Virus record (IMG/VR): IMGVR_UViG_3300022602_000283
Coordinates: 1-32,199 of that record
Direction: 5' to 3' (one strand)
DNA: 32,199 nt
Origin: a virus
The notes under the pieces are model-generated. The model was not told the DNA's origin and did no database searches. It saw only the letters and a list, made by a program, of their open reading frames with translations. Positions 27,771 through 32,199 of this stretch are shown here, piece after piece (position 1 is the first letter of the stretch; every line of letters begins with the position of its first letter). Made by a program: the position numbers and the translations under genes.

Positions 27771-28549
27771 TGATTACATTGATTGGGCACGGATATGTTG
27801 GCGAACATATCGCACAGGAACTAGACGCACAGAAGATTGGATATACATGGATCTCTCACCGTGATTCGGTACCCACAAACACAGCAGCCATTATTAATGC
27901 AGCAGGTTATACTGGTAGCCCCAACGTTGATGTCTGTGAAATATACAAACAAGAAACCATTGATGGAAACGTTACGTTTCCTGTACAACTAGAGCGAGCC
28001 AATCCTCACACACCCATTGTGCATATCAGCAGCGGTTGTGTTTATACTGGCTACGAAAAGAAGTTCACAGAAACAGACGCACCCAACTTTACATTCAATA
28101 ACGGCAGCTTCTACAGTGGAGCAAAAGCATTGGGACAAGAAATGCTCTTGCCATATATGGACAAGAGTTATCTGTTGCGTATTCGTATGCCGTTTGGTGA
28201 TCGTCACCATCCCAAAAACTTCTTGACTAAAATGGTCAAATACGACAAACTAATCAGTTACGAAAACAGTCTGAGCTATATGCCAGATGTTGCCACTGTG
28301 GCAGTGGGTATGGCTTTGAACCGTAAGATTCAGCCCGGCATTTATAATCTGTGCAATCCGGGTAGCAGCAATGCTCGTGAAATCGTTGAAATGATGGGCA
28401 TTGAAAAAGAATTTTTTACCGAAGAAGAATTTCAACGTGCAGTTGTTGCCCCACGCAGTAACTGTGTGTTAAGTACAGCCAAATTGGATGCAGTATACCA
28501 TCTTCGTCCAGTTCGTGAAGCCCTAGAATTAGCAATATCCAAACTATGA
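27770..28549 (+). CDS. NAD-dependent sugar epimerase/dehydratase or RmlD-like reductase
   Basis: The 259-residue product is an extended short-chain dehydrogenase. The N-terminal Rossmann loop is GHGYVGEHIA, VHISSGCVYTG carries the catalytic Ser/Thr region, and YSGAKALGQEMLL is the YxxxK site. NLCNPGSSNAREIVEMMG is a late substrate-domain element of the family. Length is close to RmlD (about 290). It would act on nucleotide-sugars, fitting the glycan island at 10-17 kb although it is separated from it. ATG 27770 overlaps the previous stop (TAATG). Confidence 0.85.
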   Translation: MITLIGHGYVGEHIAQELDAQKIGYTWISHRDSVPTNTAAIINAAGYTGSPNVDVCEIYKQETIDGNVTFPVQLERANPHTPIVHISSGCVYTGYEKKFTETDAPNFTFNNGSFYSGAKALGQEMLLPYMDKSYLLRIRMPFGDRHHPKNFLTKMVKYDKLISYENSLSYMPDVATVAVGMALNRKIQPGIYNLCNPGSSNAREIVEMMGIEKEFFTEEEFQRAVVAPRSNCVLSTAKLDAVYHLRPVREALELAISKL

Positions 28550-28779
28550 CAAAAATCTTTGAAAGTCCCGACAAAGGTGTTACAATATACTCACGTGAAG
28601 CAGGTTCTACAGAACGTGCAACAGTACGAGAAGATCGTAGTACAATAGAACAAGTTCGTGAGTCTAAGATGTGGGGCGAGATTCGTCGTAGCACACACCC
28701 AGCAATGGTAGAGTATCGTGAACGTTGTGTGACACTCTATCACCTACTGAAAAATGAGCGTGAGTTTCTACCTGAATAA
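28546..28779 (+). CDS. Small charged hypothetical protein (77 aa)
   Basis: It is highly charged with alternating Arg and Glu (GSTERATVREDRSTIEQVRESKMWGEIRRS...VEYRERCVTLYHLLKNERE). It looks helical and soluble, reads like a conserved small phage protein, and has no assigned function. It overlaps the epimerase by 4 nt (ATGA). An alternative TTG start is not needed, since translation is coupled. Confidence 0.8.
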   Translation: MTKIFESPDKGVTIYSREAGSTERATVREDRSTIEQVRESKMWGEIRRSTHPAMVEYRERCVTLYHLLKNEREFLPE

Positions 28780-28791
28780 CAAGGAAATGCA

Positions 28792-29097
28792 ATGAGTAAC
28801 GAGCAAGCAAAATTTTTAAATAGTCGTCGCCGTCATAAAACTGATGTGGCTATCGCACGACAGGTCAAGATTGCCAAGTCACATGGTACTTATAATCAGG
28901 CAAACATCAGAGAGCCACATCGTTTGGCAAAACATCATGCAATGGATTGTGGTAATCCAACTTGTTTCTTGTGCGGTAACCCACGCAAGACTCACAAAGA
29001 CAGATTGACTCAACAAGAGAAACGACTGTTTCAGGATGTAGAACGTGTGCGTGATCGACACAGTAACGGAGTAAACGATGGCGACTCAGACCAGTGA
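28792..29097 (+). CDS. Conserved T4-like phage protein with Cys cluster (101 aa)
   Basis: The centre HAMDCGNPTCFLCGNPRKTHKDRLTQQEKR contains three cysteines (CX4CX2C) and a basic tail, which I recognise as a signature common to many T4-like phage genomes without an assigned function. Nucleic-acid binding through a zinc site is likely, with a basic N-terminus (NSRRRHKTD). ATG 28792 follows AAGGAA. It overlaps the gp62-like gene by 20 nt. Confidence 0.85.
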   Translation: MSNEQAKFLNSRRRHKTDVAIARQVKIAKSHGTYNQANIREPHRLAKHHAMDCGNPTCFLCGNPRKTHKDRLTQQEKRLFQDVERVRDRHSNGVNDGDSDQ

Positions 29098-29560
29098 TAA
29101 ACTAGGCATTGCAAATGAAATGCTACAATTCGATAAAAAGAATCGTGCATTCTTTGATGAACTTACAGAAGAAGAACAAAAGAAGTTCACTCCGTTCTTG
29201 ATGGTCAGATGGGGCGCAGATGTACAGGGCAGTCCAGAACTACAGGCCTACTACTTGATGAGTACTAACGAACGACTGAACAAACACTTCTTTGATATCA
29301 GTGGCAAAGATCACAAGAAGTTTCAGTGGCTACTAGCAACAACTGTGAGTCCAGGAATGGGCAAACAGTATCACAAGTGGTTAGCGGCAAAGAAAAAAGA
29401 TAGCTCAAACAACAAAGCAGAGAAATTCTTTGCTGACCTGTATCCCGAACTCAGACACGACGAAATCAAACTGTTAGCAGAATTAAATGGTAAAGATGAA
29501 CTCAAGCAGCTTGCTAAAGAACACGGATGGGATGACAAACGAATCAAGTCAGACCTATAA
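29078..29560 (+). CDS. Clamp-loader small subunit, T4 gp62-like
   Basis: The 160-residue product has the arrangement of gp62 family proteins. A helical N-terminus (DKKNRAFFDELTEEEQKKFTPFLMVRWG) leads into QAYYLMSTNERLNKHFF and QWLLATTVSPGMGKQYHKW, comparable to the YAMNLI...HFNYLMAAVPRGKRYGKW region of T4 gp62. The C-terminal half is shorter than in T4 (187 residues). In T4, gp62 with four gp44 subunits loads the sliding clamp; gp44 is not in this window, so partners lie elsewhere. ATG 29078 has a weak Shine-Dalgarno (cggag) inside the upstream gene, indicating coupling. Confidence 0.65.
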   Translation: MATQTSDKLGIANEMLQFDKKNRAFFDELTEEEQKKFTPFLMVRWGADVQGSPELQAYYLMSTNERLNKHFFDISGKDHKKFQWLLATTVSPGMGKQYHKWLAAKKKDSSNNKAEKFFADLYPELRHDEIKLLAELNGKDELKQLAKEHGWDDKRIKSDL

Positions 29561-30233
29561 GTGTCGCCATTGTTCAAAAGATTTTCGCCGTGAGAGCACA
29601 CTTGCGGCGCATAGCTGTGAACAGAAAAGACGATATCAGCAACAAAATGAAATTGGCGTTCAATGGGCCTACAAAGCATACATCAAATTTTATGAAATAA
29701 CACAGGGCAGTGCCAAACTGAAAACTTACGATGATTTTGCTAGAAGTCCTTATTATCTTGCTTTTGTTAAGTATGGCAGATACGCTGTTGCTATTCGTTG
29801 CATTAATTTTAATAATTTCACCGATTTTCTTTTAAAGAACAACAAGAAACTTGACTACTGGTGCAAAGACAGTCTATATGATGAATGGTTGAAAGATTAT
29901 ATCAGGAAAGAAAATCCACAAGATGCTCTTGAGCGGGCGTTGAAAGAAATGACAGAGTATGCAGAATCAAGACCTGACCTTAAGAACGGTTATACTGACT
30001 ATTTTCGCTATGGTAATGCTAATAGGATTTGTTATCACATCACGACCGGCCGCATTAGTCCTTGGGTCATATTTAATTGTGCTAGTGGAGTGGAGTTCTT
30101 GGAGCGATTGGATGAAGAACAAATTGCAATAATCATGCCATATATCAATCCTGAATTTTGGCAAAAAAAGTTTATTGATTATTTGGCAGACTCTGAATGG
30201 ACAAAGGATATTCTCAAGAAAGCTGGTTTGTGA
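29532..30233 (+). CDS. C2HC zinc-finger protein of the replication region (233 aa)
   Basis: Residues about 10-28 form a C2HC finger (YKCRHCSKDFRRESTLAAHSC), then a largely helical domain (QWAYKAYIKFYEITQ, YYLAFVKYGRYAVAIRC, LDYWCKDSLYDEWLKDYIRKENPQDALERALKEM). I do not know its function. It is likely a DNA- or RNA-binding accessory of the replisome because of its neighbours. The start is ATG 29532 inside the gp62-like gene (29-nt overlap), giving tight coupling. ATG 29532 itself has only a moderate Shine-Dalgarno (atggg). Confidence 0.75.
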   Translation: MTNESSQTYKCRHCSKDFRRESTLAAHSCEQKRRYQQQNEIGVQWAYKAYIKFYEITQGSAKLKTYDDFARSPYYLAFVKYGRYAVAIRCINFNNFTDFLLKNNKKLDYWCKDSLYDEWLKDYIRKENPQDALERALKEMTEYAESRPDLKNGYTDYFRYGNANRICYHITTGRISPWVIFNCASGVEFLERLDEEQIAIIMPYINPEFWQKKFIDYLADSEWTKDILKKAGL

Positions 30234-30442
30234 TAGAGGTAATTCTGAGCAACAAATCTGCAATAGAAGTGATTGATATTGTACACGAACTAAAAGAGAC
30301 TGGATTGATTCAGCATAAAGATTTTGAATTTAACTATCATAGCGGTCAATGGGACGGCTCGTTACAAGACTATAAAAAATTCACTCAATTCAAATTCAAA
30401 GATGAAGCAACGGCAACTTGGTTTACATTAAAATATAAATGA
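30230..30442 (+). CDS. Small hypothetical protein (70 aa), GTG start
   Basis: The GTG at 30230 overlaps the preceding TGA (GTGA) and gives IEVILSNKSAIEVIDIVHELKETG. The middle (KDFEFNYHSGQWDGS) and the aromatic C-terminus (FKFKDEATATWFTLKYK) suggest a small alpha-beta sandwich. A longer frame from 30197 overlaps the upstream gene more deeply and is less likely. It is coupled to the DnaE-like gene (4-nt overlap), so the two may form a complex. Confidence 0.75.
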   Translation: MIEVILSNKSAIEVIDIVHELKETGLIQHKDFEFNYHSGQWDGSLQDYKKFTQFKFKDEATATWFTLKYK

Positions 30443-31044
30443 AATTTCAATCAGACATTGACATAGACTTTGGTAATAGAGAACAAGCACTTGCATTGTT
30501 CAAACATACTCCTGCGGGTATAATTCGTGATGGCAAACTTGTCAAGCATAATACTGGAGTTTATGTCACAGATATCCCCACAGATCCATTTGTTGGATGT
30601 GCAAGTATTGACCACAAAGCGGCAGAACAGCGCGGCTATGCTAAACTAGACTTTTTGAATGTGTCATTATATACGCAGATTAAAAGCGAAGATCACTTAA
30701 ACAGTTTGATGGCCAAAGAACCAGACTGGGCCAAAATTTATGATGCTGACTTCTGCACCAAAGTCATGCATATTGGTAATCATCATAATCTATTAATGGG
30801 TATGCCAGAACCCGTCGATAGTATTACTAGGATGGCTATGTTTTTGGCCTTGATCAGACCCGCTAAGAGACATCTGATTGGTAAAACTTGGGCTGAGATT
30901 GCCCGTACTATTTGGGATGCAGATCCAGAGAGCGGATATCACTTCAAACGTTCGCATAGTGTTGCCTACGCACACTTAGTTTGCGTCCATATCAACTTGT
31001 TATGCGAACAGGATAATAACTCACTTTTCAGTCAAAGCGTGTGA
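30439..31044 (+). CDS. Minimal DnaE (Pol III alpha)-like protein
   Basis: The 201-residue product lines up by eye with the palm and fingers of bacterial Pol III alpha. SDIDIDF (5-11) corresponds to PDFDVDF and carries both DxD aspartates (D8, D10). KHNTGV (36-41) corresponds to KHAGGV. YAKLDFLNV (68-75) corresponds to VKFDFLGL and carries the third aspartate (D71). MFLALIRP (134-141) corresponds to LVALFRP, and FKRSHSVAYAHL (169-180) to FNKSHSAAYALV. PHP, tau-binding and OB domains are missing; cellular alpha is over 1100 residues. All three catalytic carboxylates are retained, so nucleotidyl transfer is conceivable, but such a short protein may have a different role. It ends before a bidirectional stem-loop. 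Confidence 0.75.
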   Translation: MKFQSDIDIDFGNREQALALFKHTPAGIIRDGKLVKHNTGVYVTDIPTDPFVGCASIDHKAAEQRGYAKLDFLNVSLYTQIKSEDHLNSLMAKEPDWAKIYDADFCTKVMHIGNHHNLLMGMPEPVDSITRMAMFLALIRPAKRHLIGKTWAEIARTIWDADPESGYHFKRSHSVAYAHLVCVHINLLCEQDNNSLFSQSV

Positions 31045-31087
31045 TTTTTTTAAAATCATACTAAAACTAAACAGTAGTAAAGGTGCA

Positions 31088-31116
31088 AAAAGTTCTATTA
31101 CTGTAGAAGAACTTTT
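31088..31116. terminator. Bidirectional stem-loop between convergent genes
   Basis: aaaagttct (31088-31096) pairs with agaactttt (31108-31116). T-rich on both strands, it lies between the DnaE-like gene and the antisense gene at 31121. A second inverted repeat, tgatttt/aaaatca, spans 31042-31058 at the DnaE-like stop. Confidence 0.6.
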
Positions 31117-31120
31117 ACAG

Positions 31121-31492
31121 TTAGCTAACTTTTCTCACAAGAGTTATCGATCTCCTCTTTGATCGTTTAAGCGTCATTTCTTTCAAACTCACCTGCGGGC
31201 CTACTTTAATCTCAACATCTTTACTGTTCATAGTTTTAACGCAGAACTTGAACTGTGCCCACTCTGCTTTTAAGAAAACATTGATGGGTATGATGCGATT
31301 ACTCTCCCACCACCACGTATCACCCAACTGTAGAAACAAGAGTTTCTGTTCAGGTGTTTTCAAGCCGGCAAAATCATAGATTGTGGTGATCTGTTCGTCA
31401 CAATTCTGTATGATTCCCACGTATTCGTTGCCCCCATAGGTCAGCAGAGTTAAGTATGGGTATTGTTCTAATAGCTGTTTTATTTCTTCCAC
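31121..31492 (-). CDS. Antisense hypothetical protein (123 aa)
   Basis: It reads on the minus strand between plus-strand genes. The N-terminus (EEIKQLLEQYPYLTLLTYGGNEYVGIIQNCDEQITTIYDFAGLKT) and the centre (LLFLQLGDTWWWESNRIIPINVFLKAEWAQF) resemble a compact beta-rich protein. It ends basic (LKRSKRRSITLVRKV). T4-like phages of aquatic bacteria carry proteins of this kind with unknown function at the border of replication and structural genes. Ribosome-binding GGAAG lies just upstream of its ATG at 31492. Confidence 0.8.
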   Translation of the reverse strand: MEEIKQLLEQYPYLTLLTYGGNEYVGIIQNCDEQITTIYDFAGLKTPEQKLLFLQLGDTWWWESNRIIPINVFLKAEWAQFKFCVKTMNSKDVEIKVGPQVSLKEMTLKRSKRRSITLVRKVS

Positions 31493-31499
31493 GATATCC

Positions 31500-31507
31500 G
31501 ATAAATA
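31500..31507 (+). promoter_or_regulatory. Candidate T4-type late promoter box
   Basis: GATAAATA fits the NATAAATA late-promoter pattern of T4-like phages and precedes the first structural-type gene. The box overlaps the first possible ATG (31507). If real, transcription would begin near 31513, and ATG 31525 would be the true start. Confidence 0.45.
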
Positions 31508-32022
31508 TGTTAAAAGACAACGAAATGATCACTGTCAAAGCATATTTATATCCAAATACCGCTGAGGTTCAAGTTTTTGACCCTACGATATTTACTACAA
31601 GGAATCGCCAAGTGTATAGCCGTCCAATTAAAGTTTACCAAGGGGTAGATAATCCTATCCAAGTTATTGTTAAAAATCAAGACCAAAAAGCAGTGGATCT
31701 TACTGGCAGCAGTGTGACTGCAAGCATTCAGGATCCAGTGAATAGGGTCACTATTAAAAGCTATACTGTGACTTGGGCCAACATTCAGCTGGGTCTGGGT
31801 AACTTTACGTTTGATGCTAACACTATAAACACGTTGGAAAATCGTTTCTACAAACTTGCTTTCAGTACAACAGTGACAAACACAGACGTAACTAGCCCAG
31901 TTTACATTGACGACAACTATGGGGTTCCACTGGATCTAGAAGTACTGCCCGCTTACTATGGCACTAGCTATACTCCTCCTAGTGAAGGTACTACATATAG
32001 CTTGGATGGTGGAGCAATTTAA
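31507..32022 (+). CDS. Probable baseplate/tail structural protein
   Basis: The 171-residue product has a beta-rich composition with a BppU-like or Ig-like domain. IKVYQGVDNPIQVIVKNQDQKAVDLTGSSVTASIQDP is the typical start of such phage upper-baseplate domains, followed by TFDANTINTLENRFYKLAFSTTV. It ends with a Gly/Ser/Pro/Thr-rich tail. This fits a virion protein anchoring tail fibres, and the next gene is a fibre. The start could be 31507 or 31525; neither has a strong Shine-Dalgarno. It overlaps the next gene by 1 nt. Confidence 0.8.
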   Translation: MLKDNEMITVKAYLYPNTAEVQVFDPTIFTTRNRQVYSRPIKVYQGVDNPIQVIVKNQDQKAVDLTGSSVTASIQDPVNRVTIKSYTVTWANIQLGLGNFTFDANTINTLENRFYKLAFSTTVTNTDVTSPVYIDDNYGVPLDLEVLPAYYGTSYTPPSEGTTYSLDGGAI

Positions 32023-32199
32023 TGACCAATATTATTAACATTTCACAAATATTGATCAAACGTGGTAACACCACCGCGGCCAATAGCTACGTAGGTCCTT
32101 TGGGTGAATTGCTGGTAGACACTGGTCAAAAGACATTAAGACTACAAGACGGGTCTACTCCTGGTGGTATGGCTACATTGGTCAACACTCAACAGTTGG
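32022..32199 (+). CDS. Tail fibre/adhesin with Mtd-N-type domain, partial
   Basis: It is open at the 3' window edge; 59 codons are visible. ILIKRGNTTAANSYVGPLGELLVDTGQKTLRLQDGSTPGG matches the N-terminal domain of major tropism determinants and hyaluronidase-type tail fibres (iqlkrGt...n....G..GEl.vDt..ktlrlhDGsTpGG). This domain attaches receptor-binding proteins to the baseplate. The rest of the fibre lies beyond the window. Its start overlaps the previous stop (TAATG), so the two structural genes are coupled. Confidence 0.85.
   Translation, partial: MTNIINISQILIKRGNTTAANSYVGPLGELLVDTGQKTLRLQDGSTPGGMATLVNTQQL

Overview
The window reads as part of a large T4-related myovirus genome infecting a Gram-negative, probably betaproteobacterial (freshwater Burkholderiales-like) host. 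Phage origin is supported by a UvsW-type helicase, a T4 Rnl1-type RNA ligase and kinase, a dCMP deaminase, a gp62-like clamp-loader subunit, a NUMOD3/HNH homing endonuclease, a cluster of tRNAs, dense small overlapping ORFs, and baseplate/tail-adhesin genes at the right end. The betaproteobacterial host is inferred from two host-like cargo genes: a Bug/TctC-type periplasmic binding protein and a Porin_4-type outer-membrane porin.

Layout. (1) 1-1600: no protein gene. A consensus sigma70 promoter is followed by about 0.9 kb of sequence full of GNRA-tetraloop hairpins, with a tRNA-Asn inside it, then two tandem long hairpins, an initiator-type tRNA-Met and a tRNA-Cys. This is my best candidate for an undescribed or GOLLD/ROOL-like 'ornate' large RNA. 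(2) 1606-6077: a coiled-coil protein, tRNA-Arg, CX5R phosphatase, polynucleotide kinase, calcineurin-type phosphoesterase, an alarmone-hydrolase-like HD protein and an RNA ligase. Together these look like a nucleic-acid repair and stress-signal module. (3) 6087-10166: a cargo island of 2OG-Fe(II) oxygenase, TctC-like binding protein, tRNA-Leu, an RNA polymerase omega-subunit homologue, tRNA-Gly, dCMP deaminase and porin. A 25-bp copy of the tRNA-Leu 5' end lies upstream of the first two genes. (4) 10224-17308: a glycan/lipopolysaccharide modification island. Methyltransferase and heptosyltransferase-like genes are on +, and a four-gene block on - carries a GDPD-like protein, a glycosyltransferase-like protein, FkbM and a HAD-nucleotidyltransferase fusion. 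(5) 17358-23680: an AAA+ ATPase and many short, tightly packed genes, several of them membrane or lipoprotein genes, read from a series of near-identical sigma70 promoters. (6) 23683-31044: replication and recombination (HARP-like protein, UvsW, homing endonuclease, sugar epimerase, gp62-like protein, zinc-finger protein, and a 201-residue protein that retains the DnaE catalytic signature). (7) 31088-32199: one antisense gene, then late structural genes, probably baseplate and an Mtd-N-type tail fibre running off the end.

Regulation. At least thirteen sigma70-like promoters with exactly 17-bp spacers can be read by eye, so most of these genes look host-polymerase driven. Three NATAAATA boxes resemble T4-type late promoters. 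Two genes (14142 and 27267) appear to start with ATT preceded by strong Shine-Dalgarno sequences. All functional calls come from motif reading without database searches.
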